DNA of 64,000 bases from NCBI GenBank assembly GCA_020746995.1, contig JAGPXD010000007.1, forward strand, positions 1,178,001-1,242,000. The letters are read 5' to 3'. Of this stretch, positions 12,059 to 22,800 are shown one piece after another (positions within the stretch are counted from its first letter, which is position 1; every line of letters begins with the position of its first letter). The DNA comes from Plectosphaerella cucumerina (lineage: Eukaryota; Ascomycota; Sordariomycetes; Glomerellales; Plectosphaerellaceae). The translations under genes and the position numbers were made by a program. Under the pieces are notes generated by a model. It was given only the letters and a program-made list of their open reading frames with translations, was not told the origin of the DNA and did not search any database.

Positions 12059-12991
12059 ATGCTCCGACAAGGTGTGGAATCTCATTTCCATGGCTGGCCA
12101 CATTCATCGTCTCTTCGACTCGGTCTGAAGCCCATCATACGCGTTCAGGCCAAGGACAAGGGCAAGGAAGGGGAGCTCAGCAGCATTTGCGTGGAGGGGA
12201 GATTTCTCCCAAAGCAACTGAGCAAGACTTTGTTGGAGAACTCGCATCTCAAGAACAAGCCCACCCAGAAAAGGCCTCTCGCCACCTGCATCATCAATTT
12301 CGAATCTCCGGGACTGCTGCAATGTCTCCAGCAAGAACTCAACAATCCAGAGGGCGAAAGTTCGATGCTTGGCAGGGGAGTCCCTCGCGCGCACCGAAAA
12401 GACTCTAGACCGATCCGGTCCGGCATGCGATTCGAGATTCCGGCGACGCTCAGGGAATCGGAGCCATCATTCTGCTCCTTTTGTGACCAATGGCTCATCA
12501 AGCCAAGCGAGTGGCGATGGCACGCCGCGCAGCACATGGATGAAGCTGTTCAAGTTGTCGAGAGGGTCGGATACCACAGGGAGGTCAGCGGTCGATGCAT
12601 CACGCCGCAGCTCTGTCCCTTCTGCTTCCACGACGATACTCCTCCACCTTCGCAGCGCCTCGGTCAACTGAAAACCATCTACTCCTTTCGAAAACACACC
12701 GCCGCACACATGAAAAACGTCACCAAGATGGCCTGTCCATGTTACCCGGCCACATGCAAGGAGGCCAGAAAGCTGGACGGTGCCGAATTAGAGAACCACT
12801 TGAAGGAAATACATGGCATCATTTGCGGCATGAAACGAGCGAGAAACGAGTCAGATCATGTTTCCCCCGCTGGGACGGGCGAGGTCTACATTGAAAAGGA
12901 GCAGGAATGCGCCAGGTCGAGTGAGCGAGGCAGCAGGAGCAGGGGAGCGTGCGAACTGAGCCGCCGGAGCTGGCTCTGGGAGGGCGAGTGA
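12059..12991 (+). CDS. C2H2-type zinc finger protein, possibly 5'-truncated
   Basis: This is an open frame of 310 residues from the first in-frame ATG. A classical finger is seen at C139-X2-C142-X12-H155-X3-H159. A longer CPFC...HTAAH module follows, and then a CX4C-X13-H-X4-H module ending in HLKEIHG. This series of modules matches a common fungal family of C2H2-like proteins of unknown function. The first 130 residues are charged and unremarkable. The last 50 residues (Arg/Ser/Glu-rich) look poorly conserved. The sequence just upstream is open in the neighbouring frame and would join by one base, so this may be the 3' part of a longer damaged gene. A 17-bp minisatellite begins 96 bp after the stop. 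Confidence 0.55.
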   Translation: MLRQGVESHFHGWPHSSSLRLGLKPIIRVQAKDKGKEGELSSICVEGRFLPKQLSKTLLENSHLKNKPTQKRPLATCIINFESPGLLQCLQQELNNPEGESSMLGRGVPRAHRKDSRPIRSGMRFEIPATLRESEPSFCSFCDQWLIKPSEWRWHAAQHMDEAVQVVERVGYHREVSGRCITPQLCPFCFHDDTPPPSQRLGQLKTIYSFRKHTAAHMKNVTKMACPCYPATCKEARKLDGAELENHLKEIHGIICGMKRARNESDHVSPAGTGEVYIEKEQECARSSERGSRSRGACELSRRSWLWEGE

Positions 12992-13557
12992 AATTGGGAA
13001 GCCATCGCGACAGCCTCTCGGGCGCAGAAACAAGAGCACATAGCCAGATCGTCGCATCTTCTGTATGGATCAATCAGACAGCGTGTCCATCGCTGCGGTT
13101 CATCCATCGCTGCGGTTCATCCATCGCTGCGGTTCATCCATCGCTGCGGTTCATCCATCGCTGCGGTTCATCCATCGCTGCGGTTCATCCATCGCTGCGG
13201 TTCATCCATGATTCCAGCCCATCCACCGATGCAGTTCATTCGCTGAAGTAGTTCATCCGCTGATGGAGTTCATCCGTCCACACACTTCGTATATCTATAC
13301 AGTCCGTCCATCGACGTGATCTATCCATCCCACAGCGAATTTACATCGACCAGCGACGACCGGGACATCGTTGATGCCAACAACACCAGCGACCCGTGGA
13401 ATGAGGGCTACTGTCCTTGGGCAGCCATTTGAAGACGCCGGTCCTCCGACGAAGGGTGGACGACGACGTGGATGTACCTCGACGACCAGACCGACGCTCT
13501 CGACAACTCTGTCCTGACACTCATAGGCACAACCATCAAATTTATCCCTTACTAGGT
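12992..13557. other. intergenic with minisatellite
   Basis: This is non-coding sequence dominated by the 17-bp tandem array at 13087-13290. No gene was recognised. Confidence 0.5.
13087..13290. repeat. 17-bp minisatellite
   Basis: Seven perfect tandem copies of CCATCGCTGCGGTTCAT lie at 13087-13205. About five progressively diverged 17-nt units follow, to about 13290, several keeping the terminal GTTCAT. It has the same period as the array at 7.34 kb but a different sequence. The copies shift frame and so do not encode a protein repeat. Confidence 0.93.
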
Positions 13558-13755
13558 GTGAACTTCGGCAGTCTCTCCAACTCGCTCAAGCCCACGGGGA
13601 ACCATAGCCCAATGGTTGCACACGAAACAGGCCTGGGAAAGACGCTCATGTCACTTGACGTCTTTCTAGCACCAAGGCACGACGCATGTCTCCCCGTCGC
13701 CGACCCCGTCACCTCGACATCGCCGCCATACACCAAACTCCTCGGCATTCCATAG
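13558..13755 (+). pseudogene. possible relic of a SNF2-type ATPase
   Basis: A short open stretch encodes an ETGLGKTLMSLDVF segment (around 13620-13665). This resembles motif I of SNF2 helicase-like ATPases, which normally reads DEMGLGKT. No other SNF2 motif is found before a stop at 13753-13755, and the flanks are not open over a useful length. It is either a decayed fragment or a chance match, and the evidence is only this motif. Confidence 0.25.
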
Positions 13756-13769
13756 TGTCTGTGTAGTCC

Positions 13770-14153
13770 TCAATGGCCAGCGTCCTCATTAGAAGGACAT
13801 GTCTGATTGCCGCCCTCATCGCTGTCGAGGGTCTGGACGATGCCGGTTGATCGGTCTTCGTCAGTGTCGTTATCGTGACGGCCTTCGTCTTCGTCCAGTC
13901 GACCAATTTCAGGTCGGTTGTGTGCTACTTGGCCGTCAGTGTTTTGATATTTGAAGGGTGGGGGTGTGGTTTCTCGAGTACCTTCGTTGATGTTCTCGTC
14001 ATGTTCATCGTTCGAGATGGAGGTCAGGTTCGGCGGAGCAGTGGACCCCGACAGGTCATCGGGTGGACGGCTTCTTGCCGGCTGGTGAGGGTGCCGTGTG
14101 TAAAAACGAATTGCAAGGTTGCTTGAGAGCGGATGATCTGTGTCGCTGGTCAT
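13770..14153 (-). CDS. small acidic hypothetical ORF, doubtful
   Basis: This is an ATG-started frame of 127 residues rich in Asp, Glu, Asn, Thr and Pro. A neighbouring frame (14346-14056) starting at ATG 14346 is also open and could supply an upstream exon, but I could not find a clear splice junction. A 16-bp sequence is directly duplicated near 14150-14180. No domain was recognised. It may be part of a decayed gene in this repeat-bearing area. Confidence 0.22.
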   Translation of the reverse strand: MTSDTDHPLSSNLAIRFYTRHPHQPARSRPPDDLSGSTAPPNLTSISNDEHDENINEGTRETTPPPFKYQNTDGQVAHNRPEIGRLDEDEGRHDNDTDEDRSTGIVQTLDSDEGGNQTCPSNEDAGH

Positions 14154-14690
14154 CGTCAACGTCGGTCATCGTCAACGTCGGCCACTCAAGATTCCGTCTG
14201 TCCTCAAAGTCAGCTGTCTGCGGATGCCCCTTCACCATCTCATCTGCAGGACCCAGGTGCTCAGGCTCCGTAGCCTCTCTGGGTCGATCTTCAACTTTGA
14301 AGATGACATGGAGCCAAGGTATGTTGGCTGACGGCGACGATGTCATTCACGGCTTCCAAGCACGTAGGTAAGAGGCTGGCTCATAGGGTATTCCTAATGT
14401 TTGATAATTTACTGCATCTCGAGTCAGTTCAATGCCTCTGCAGACAGGCTCTCTTGGCATAATTACATGTCGTCAGGGGAGATTCGAGTCAATAGACCAA
14501 TGGTCTGGGATTGCGTGGACTCGCATCACGGGTTATTGCGGCATCAAGCATCATGAGCTGGACCAGTTGTGCCAGTACGGATGTATTGGGGACTCAATCA
14601 TCGTGTAGAGTCCATCTATGCTTTCATGTCAAAAGACACCGTGTTCTCCCGTCCTCGTGGACCCTTTGCTCCAGCCACATCATGTCTTCC
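14154..14690. other. intergenic
   Basis: This is AT-richer sequence downstream of the unknown gene at 14691-15542. Apart from the doubtful open frame at 14056-14346 (-), nothing could be supported. Confidence 0.4.
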
Positions 14691-15542
14691 TCACAGCCGA
14701 AATCCCCTGCAGCCGTGGTCGACCAAGTCCTGGGCTTCGGCAAATGTGATGCCTCCGACAGGGCGGAACGGGACGCCCTTGATGGCATGGACGGTCAGGG
14801 AGATGTGTTTGTCGGGGTTGGGGATCTGGTTCCATGCATCGGTACCAATCGCGACCTCAAGATTGATGCCATGAGGAGGATCTCTGAGCTCTCGGGCCCA
14901 GCCACGCAGGGCGAGGTAATCCCTCCACGGTCGCAGCATATGAAAGACGATGGTAGTACCCTTGGGAAGCTTCTTGATGTCCTTCACGAGACGTCGTACA
15001 TGTCCAAAAGCGTGATAGTGGAGTCCATGGGGTCCGGTGACGACCTCCCATTCACTGAGGACGCTAAAGTCGTTGCCCTGGAAGACGGGGACCTTGATGC
15101 GCATCTTGGAAACGTCATCCGATCCAATGTCGGGGCAGCTGTTGAGGTTGTGAATGAAGTTTTGGAACCCAAGTTGGGAACCACAAACGAATGTAACGTC
15201 CTTCAGGGCCCTGATAGCTTCGCCGAGAAACTCAGAGCGGGAGCGGCCGAATTCGACGTCGTTGAAAGGTCGGAACAGAGCATTGCCGCCCGATCCGTCG
15301 ACGATGACCGATTGGATGTTGTTCGAGGATGTGGTCCAGCCAGCCTGGACGTTTTTGTCGAGGATGTGAATGATCTCTTGTTCCTCAATGGTGTCGAAGA
15401 GGGAACGCCAAATCTTCTGGCGGATATCGAAAGGCTGTCTGGCTACGCCTTTGATGACGCGGCGCTGCTGCTCGACAAGGGTTGAAGACTGTCAAAAGTC
15501 AGTTGAATAGGCGCCAAATGACCAGATCAAACTCACATCCAT
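14691..15542 (-). CDS. conserved-looking protein of unknown function
   Basis: Two exons are inferred: a 6-nt coding exon at 15542-15537 (ATGGAT) and exon 15488-14691, separated by a 48-nt intron (GTGAGT...TTGACAG). The product is 267 residues. The long frame is open without an internal ATG until residue 131, so an upstream start exon is required. Splicing gives an N-terminus beginning MDSSTLVEQQRRVIKG. The composition is that of a globular soluble protein: PFDIRQKIWRSLFDTI early on, a WTTSSNNIQSVIVDGSGGN region, and a C-terminal half with many His/Trp/Gly residues. There is no signal peptide or membrane segment. The early segment vaguely recalls fungal 2EXR/F-box-like proteins, but I do not assign it. 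Confidence 0.6.
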
Positions 15543-16295
15543 GGCTGCGGAGGTTGGCGCTGCAGCCTGCTTCACAGCCAGTGACGTTGTTGGCAGGGAG
15601 CAGCCTGGCTTCAGGAGACAGAAGAAATGCGAGTTCGCAGGTGATTAATAGAAATGGTCGAACAGAAGGAACAGGTGAAGGTTTCTATTCAAGAACCCGC
15701 GGATCCGCGACGGTCTTGCTTGTTGGAAACCTGGTTGAAAACTCGAGAGAAGCCTTGGGTTTGCTCCAGCTTGGGTAGGTCAAGGTTTGAGCAGAAACTT
15801 GCAAGGTTCTTAAATTTGGCAACAAGATCACTTGAGGCAGGGAAAGTAGCACGAGGGCAGGGTGGGGAGGCGGTAAAAGAGACATCAGCAAAATCTGCTC
15901 ATGCCACGGTAGGTGCAGCACTTCGGTTGACACTGGCAACCAAGGCAAGAAGTGTATTCACTGTAAATACCGATCTTCCTCGGCTTGGTAAGTAGACGTT
16001 CGATGGTCAAGGCAGCACCGTAATGGCGAAAATGCAGATGGACTGAGACTTGGGCTGAAAGGATTTGATGTCTATCTACCGAAGGGAATCAACAGCATCA
16101 TCATTTCCTCGCTTTCCATCCGTCTTGACCATATGTGCCTGCATCCCTGATGATTCTGTTCCACTCTCCTCATGCCAAATAGAACCATCCTGCCATCGAA
16201 GCCATCGTCGGATTCCTTCTTCGTTGGATGCCTGCACGTGATGTTTTGACGCTCTTGAGGCCGCTTTTTGACGCCGTCAGAAAACCAGCGGCTGT
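15543..16295. other. intergenic
   Basis: This is the upstream region of the gene at 14691-15542 and the 3' flank of the next gene. Around 16181-16240 lies a stretch similar to one at 17661-17720, each just downstream of a gene on the - strand. No gene was recognised. Confidence 0.45.
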
Positions 16296-17169
16296 CTAGT
16301 GGGTTGATTCGTGCTTCTTGTGCATGATCATGTCTCGGATTACCTCGATGAAGAGATCCTGTGAGTTGTGAGAGTCTTCCAGGGCCAGGACCCTTTCCAT
16401 AGACTTTGTAAAAGTCTCGACGCTGTCCAAGCCACCCAGCGCGTCCGACAGCTTTTTTTCAAAGTCGTTAAACTCGTCATCCTCCTCCTGAAGCAGCGCC
16501 AAGCACTTGTCCAGGAGCTTCTGGATGTCGGTGAGTGGGATATCTCCTGTGGAGAGTTGCCACGACGCCGGCGGAGGCATGTCGATGAGGTTCGCCTTGC
16601 ACCAGGCGAGGCCGCATTCGACCCGATCCTTGATTTTGTTCCGGTCATCGCCGGGCTTGACAAGGACTTGGCAACCGTCGAGGAAGGATTTGAGAGCTGC
16701 ATAGTCCAGGCCGTCTCCCACGCGTACAACGTGCTCGATGTTGACTGGCTGCGGGTCGACGGCGTCTCTGAGAATGTCATGTACAATCTTGATTGTTTCC
16801 ATAGTGATCGGGGGCTTCGGGACCATGAACGGAAAGAACTTCTGTTCGGAGAAATTTCATCTTAGTCGAGCATAAATGACGGTTTGGAGGGCGGAAACTT
16901 ACCTTGAGCTCCTCGTTGAGCTTGATGCAGTCTGCATCAGAGATAGGAGCATCGAAGTTCAGGAACGACCTGATTGCCTTGTTGCTCTCCTGCGCATCGT
17001 CGCGCTGAGAAGTCAGATCATCGATGATTTTGACCAAAATCTTGCGGAAGTCCTTGGCGCTGGAGTACTTGTGGTGAACGCCGATGACATGCCGAAAGCT
17101 GATCGTGTTGCCCATGTCGACCGGATCCGAAGGCTGGCCGGTGTCAGCGGATCCGATATCGGCATCCAT
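16296..17169 (-). CDS. helical protein of unknown function
   Basis: Two exons at 17169-16903 and 16841-16296, with a 61-nt intron (GTAAGT...GAACAG); the product is 270 residues. The start is the first ATG in frame (MDADIGSADTGQP). The protein is charged and predicted mostly helical, with no signal peptide, membrane helix or recognised domain. Its C-terminal part (an IPLTDIQKLLDK segment, then DLFIEVIRDMI near the end) loosely parallels the C-terminus of the neighbouring broken gene (IPILGRDDLKKMLDEL, then AFIDAVAMMLF). Both genes also share similar sequence just 3' of their stops. This suggests an old tandem duplication. Confidence 0.6.
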
Positions 17170-17739
17170 CTGTGGCTGATGAGATTTTGACGACGTCAAA
17201 ATCGATACAATGGAAGAAAAGAGACGCCCTTCTCAAGGCTTGGGGGGCGCGGTGGTTGTTTTGTTCTCCGTTGCGATGGAGAAAGTTGGTGGGAGAACAA
17301 GAGGGAAGTCAGGTTGAGGAATCAAAGGTAAGTGGGCGGAGGAAAAGTCACCAGTAGGTGGTTTCCTCTTTTGGAAGGCAGGAGTGAATGGCGCAGGGAG
17401 AATCCTTAGGAAGGTGCGAAAAAAAGAGTGGCAAATCAGGTGCCAGTTGCGGAAATCGAAGCATCTGCACTTTATGAGAATCCAGCAGCCCTGAATAGTT
17501 CGCTGTAATAGACGTCATTTCATCTCTGAAGAACCTGGAAGGTAAGAGAGGCACCCTATTGGTGCTCGACGCTACTGTCGAATCCTTGCGATCAATCCGT
17601 ATGTACCAGATCTGCCACGCATCTCTGGCTCAGCTGAGCCGCCCTACTCGTTCCGAGTTACAAAAAGAACCATGCCATAGAATCCATCGCCTCCTTTCTC
17701 CTTCGCTGGATGACTGCTTTTTGATGTTGCCGAATCCAG
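17170..17739. other. intergenic
   Basis: This is the promoter side of the gene at 16296-17169 and the 3' flank of the pseudogene at 17740-18313. No supportable gene was seen. Confidence 0.45.
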
Positions 17740-18313
17740 CTACTCAGTCGCATCGATGTTGGCCTCGAGCTGGAAAAGCATCATGGCGACGGCATCGATG
17801 AACGCGCGGTCAACCTTGTGCTGCTCGGCCTTGATAGCCTTCAGACGGATCTCGCGCTTCTCGAGCGCTTGGCGCATGAGCTGCTGCTTCTGAGCCGGAT
17901 CGTTTGAGCCCTGGAGCTGGTTCACGAGGTCGTTGGAAACCTTCATGTTCTGCTCCTCCGAGAGCTCCTCCTCCCACTTGCTCTCGAGGACTTCGAGCAT
18001 TTTGAGCTCATCGAGCATCTTCTTGAGGTCGTCGCGGCCGAGGATAGGAATCTTCTTGGCAGCCTACATGAGAAGCGTATTGTTAGCAAGTTCACATTCA
18101 GATGGGCACTCATTCTAGACTCACGCGGAGCTCCTTGATGAACTTGCGTCCCATGTCGTGGGAGACAGTCTCTCCAGCGGCCTTGTGCTGGCGGATGAAC
18201 GAAATGAGCTAGGTGACGGCGGCGCTGTGCTGGCCGATGTTGTCCGAGTTGTTGGGGGGCTGTCCGTCGGAGGGCGCAAGGGCGCCAGCAGGTTCGGGGT
18301 TGGCAGAGTTCAT
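17740..18313 (-). pseudogene. coiled-coil-like gene with in-frame stop
   Basis: The two-exon structure is intact: 18313-18125 and 18063-17740, with a 61-nt intron (GTGAGT...CATGTAG). Codon 35 is TAG (18211-18209); otherwise the frame would encode 170 residues. Coding character continues after the stop: a helical Lys/Glu/Leu-rich segment (KKMLDELKMLEVLESKWEEE) runs on without further stops. A single C-to-T change at a CpA site would create this codon, which fits RIP-type or simple point mutation. A sequencing error, or initiation at a later ATG (MGRKFIKELR), are alternatives. No domain was recognised. It is probably a diverged paralogue of the upstream neighbour at 16296-17169. Confidence 0.6.
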
Positions 18314-19810
18314 CTTGGCTGGATGGGAGATGGTGACGTTGGAGAATTAAGAAGAGAAGAAGAGTTGACTGGTTCCTCTTTGTGTTGAGATGGGAGTTGA
18401 TGAGACAAGGTGCGTCTTCTGTTGGGGATGGAGAAGGGAAAAGGGAGAAGAGAAGCTGGCGGAAAAATTGCCTGCCTTTAATACCTCTGTCCAGCCTCCT
18501 GCCAGTGGAAATCACCTTGGAGCAGGTAGTGCGACTGCCCTACAATTGCCCTTTTCAGGTTTCGCAATCCGTGCTGCCGGTGGAGCTCATTTCTGTATTT
18601 ACTTGGGCCGGTGGTGCAGTTGCAGTATGCCCCCCTCGGTCAATTTCGACCTCCTGCCAGTGGAGCTCAAGCTTGTGTTTTACTGCCTTGGGAAGGCACC
18701 GTCCTTTCAATGCACACCACCTGAAGAGATTGCGGCCTTCATGTGAGCCAGCTCTTGATGCAGCAAGACTCGGACGCGATGGCATCTCTGGTGCCCCATC
18801 ATGATAAACAAGCCTATCTTGACGTTCAGGTTGATTGTTAGACGGCATGATATGGTGTTGCCGGGGTGGCCATACAAGAGTAGTTGATGTGGAAGCGCCT
18901 GCAGCACCATCCCCATCTTGTGATTATTGCTACTGGAATCAGCATGAGACCGTGCCAAGAATGATCGGTTTTCCTTGCAGCATGCCATGTCACAGGCCCT
19001 GTGAGGCTTCAAACCGACATCTTCTATAATCGGTCATGCCATCCACCGGCAATTAGACGACGTCAAAAACTGTCGCGATCTCGGCTCTACAGGAGCAGTA
19101 CTGGAACAATTGACATGTTTGCTAGTTCAATTCCTTCGAAGACACTTTGCTTTTACCTGTAGGGGCTGCAATGGGGCTCGGAAGGTTACCATCCATGTTT
19201 CTGCAGCACGAACGAGCAATACAAATTATCCAAGTCCCTCACGGTGCTCGCCATCTTTGCATCCTGATGCTTCCACAGGCGATTCTTCGGGTAACTTGTG
19301 CAATTAAGAATGGTTCTCAAACAGAATATTCATGGTGTACACCCAGGAGCAGGTGGATAGACATGCAGTCAGGGGAAAAAGCGGAGACAGCGCCTTAACA
19401 GCAACACTGGTTCCCTACACCAAAATGTGTTAGGCATGTATCACCAGATTTCAACTGCCAAGGATGCACGTTTTCATGAGCTTCAGAAGAATCTCATGCT
19501 GCTGTTCGCGCATTTACCAAAGTGAATCCCAAGCCCGCAGTTTCCCGAGCTCATCATGGATGGCTACTCTGCGCCAGACGCTCAGCCGGTAGTGCCGGCC
19601 CTGTCGAGCGGTACCAAAGATCCCGGGCCGGTCTGACGTCGCGCAACCTCCCATTTCGTCGGCGAGTCCCAACGGCGGTCGAACCCACAAACAAACAACG
19701 ACGCCCCTCCTCGCCACCTCCAGGTCCCTCGCACAGATTTACCGCCCGCCGCCCGTCGTCTCTGCACATCGATGGATGGCCCCTCGCCTGCTGCGATGTG
19801 AAGTCAAACC
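18314..19810. other. intergenic
   Basis: No gene could be supported. Three similar stretches (LLPVE/VLPVE-like when translated, around 18495, 18569 and 18649) are noted but lie in frames interrupted soon after. The right part is the promoter and 5' UTR of the Zn2Cys6 gene at 19811. Confidence 0.45.
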
Positions 19811-22800
19811 ATGAGCACAGCGCCTCCCCCGAAGCCAATCCGCTTCGTGCACAATCAGGGACAACCGCCGTCCAAGCGGCGACGCATCAATGCAGCGTAG
19901 GCCGACTTCCCCCTGCGTTTCCCCCGTCCATTTACGGCCACTCGCCCCGGCGCACCAAGACTTCAGCCGCTGACATTTGTCCACCCCCCACAGCTGCTTG
20001 ACCTGCCGCAAGCGCAAGACGCGGTGCGCCGGGGAGCGACCCGTCTGCTCGACATGCAAGAAGAATGGCCATGAGTGCCTCGGATACACAGACATCCCCG
20101 ACAAGAGACCGACCGATGGCGCCGTCGCCGCCGACCGACCAAGAAGCGCTCACGATGACGTCCCCGACGCCGACGCCGACTTGGAGGAGGATGAGGACGA
20201 AGAAGCGCCTGCCGAGCATGCGCCTGAAGAGAAGAGGCATCTCCATGTCGCTCCCCCTTCCCACAACAAAAGACCGGCAACCAGCGGAAACCTGAGTCCA
20301 GTACCGCCAGCGCAGGCATCACAGCCTGCTTACCCGTTGCGACGATCGAAGTCCAACGAGACCGTCCCTCTGGCACAGCCGCTGCGGCGAGCTTCCGACC
20401 ACGATGAGCCCAAACGGCCGGCTGCGCGCCCGGCGCCGCCTTCTTTTCCCCAGCCCTTTGCCTCGGACGAGGGTCGCGGTAGCCACTCGCCTACGCTGCA
20501 CTTCAAAGACCGGATGGAGAGCCATCGCGTGCCCTACTTCCGCTATTTCGGACCAACCGCCATCGTCCCTGGATACAAGCAGATGGTCGTCTCCGTCCGG
20601 GAACGTCGCCGAAGCAACAATGGCTCTGCCTCGGCCACCTCGCCGAGCTCCAGCGGCCATGGCCCCGGTCAGATGCAGAGCCTCGCCGGCGCCGCGTCGC
20701 AAGCTGAAAGCGACGTGGCAGTCATTGAAGAACTACCTGTCTACGACCTTACCGAGGGCGTACCGGTGCCGCCGCTGGTCCTACACCTCGTCAAGCTCTT
20801 CTTCGCCCACCTTGGCTGCAACTATCCATTCCTTCAAGAGGCGCGCTTCACGCGCATGGTGCAAGAGAAGCGCGTGGAACCCATCCTCGTCGATGCCGTC
20901 TGTGCTCTGGCTGCCCGCTTCTCCGACGCCCCCCAGATCGTCCAGGGCGGCAAGACACCTCGCTCCGAGTACGGAAACCAGTACGCCCAACGGGCAAAAG
21001 CCGCCACAGTCGACACCTTTCCTGCGCCGTCCGTTGGCGCCGTGCAAGCTCTCTTGATGATGGCCTATGAGGGCTTTGGCGCCAACCAGGATAGCGCCTT
21101 GTGGATGTACCTCGGTTTGGCCATCCGCATGGCCGTTGACCTTGGACTGCAAAAGGTCGTCGGTATCAAGTACCAGGGAGAAAAGGATCCCTGGTACGTG
21201 CGACACTGGGCTGGCGGCAGCAGCAGTGAGGCCGGCCAGAGTGAGCATGCCGTTGAGGATGACGGCGTCAGCCGGGCACAGGAAGTAGAGGTCGAACAAG
21301 AGCGTATGAACACGTTCTGGGCTGTCTTCGTCCTTGACAGGGTCATCTCGTCAGGTACGGGGAGGCCGGTCACTTTCCGGGATGACGACTTCGAGTTCGG
21401 CCTCCCGTCTGCGGCCATCGACCCAAGGACGGGATGGCCTGACCCTTTCCCTACGTTTGTGCGAATTATCCACCTCTACGGCCGTGCTTCAGATCTGCTC
21501 AACAACATCCGCGGCGCGCGGGACCTCACTCGCGACAAGTGGGCTGAGTTGGCTCAGATGGAGGGCGAGCTCACCCGGCTATACCAGACGCAAGACCCAC
21601 GACTACATTTCAACGTCGGCAGCTTCAAAGCCTACCTCTCGATCGGCCAGAGCACGACTTTCATCCTGATGCATTTTTGGTTCCACGCGCTCATCATCAT
21701 CCTGCACCAGCCTACGCTGTTGACACCCTTTGGGTCGCTGAGCCGCACACATCAACTGCTTCCCAACAGCCGCGAGCTATCCATGTCAAGCGCCAAGACC
21801 ATTGCCGATATCCTGTCATTCGCAGAGCTCATCGGGCCCACGAGTTTTATCGGCAACCCTTTCACGTCTCAACCCATGTATATCGCGGCATGCGCCTTCC
21901 TGATGGAATCAGCGGCCATGGCCTCACAGCCTGCTTCCCGGGAGCACTCACCTTCACGAGCTGGGACGAGCGGAAAGCAGGCTGGCAGGTCTCAGGGAGA
22001 AGGATCCGGGAAGCTTTCATCGAAGCACTCACTCTTGGCGTCTGCTGCCAATCAGAACTACTCGCGGTGCTACAACTCGCTGCAACAGCTGCACGCATAC
22101 TGGGGCGGCGTGAAGTACATCCTGACTGCACTGGACCAGAAGTCGAAGGGTATATGGGACTGCGAGACGTATACAACCGAGGAATACGAGAGCACGAAAA
22201 CACCGTCCGTTCACCGGGCATCCTTCACCAACGTCGCGCCAGGGGTCGAGGCGGGCTCGAACCCGACGTCACCCAACATCCCGCCGTTTGCATGGTCCCT
22301 GACAGGTGCAACCAACTCGCCAAATTCGAGCCTGACGGTCATGTACCAGAACATGCAGCAAGCCGGGACGAACCAGCTGTCTGGCCCTCGCAGCCGACCT
22401 TTCTCAGGCGGCGTGACACATCAAGCTTCCCGGCCTATTCATCATGACCACCAGCAGCCGATGTACCCGTCAGCTTTCCCACAGCAAGCTTCCGGACACC
22501 GGCAGCATCTCAACGGCGGGCCTGATGCGCGAGCAGGCAGTCACCAACCCTACACGCCCCTGAACGCGGATACTGCCTCCGCATCGCCACCCTTACGCCG
22601 GACCTTTTCCGGTGCCAGCCCGCTGACCATGGGCCCGCCGCAGCATCAGCAGCCGCTCGCATCACCGAGCTACCCAGCGTCCTACGAGGGCTTCTCGGCG
22701 CCGACTCCCATGGCCGGCGAGACGCCAGGTTCGGCGCACTCGGTGCCGGTCGCGATGGGCGCGGGCCTGTACGATCCCTCTGGGTACGGCGGTGGCTTCT

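Noticed and set aside
13087..13290. Tandem repeat as a CRISPR-like array
   Set aside because: Units are directly adjacent with no spacers; this is a eukaryotic minisatellite.
18382..18804. Repeated LLPVE/VLPVE translated segments that recall F-box starts
   Set aside because: The frames stop shortly after and no second F-box feature is present.
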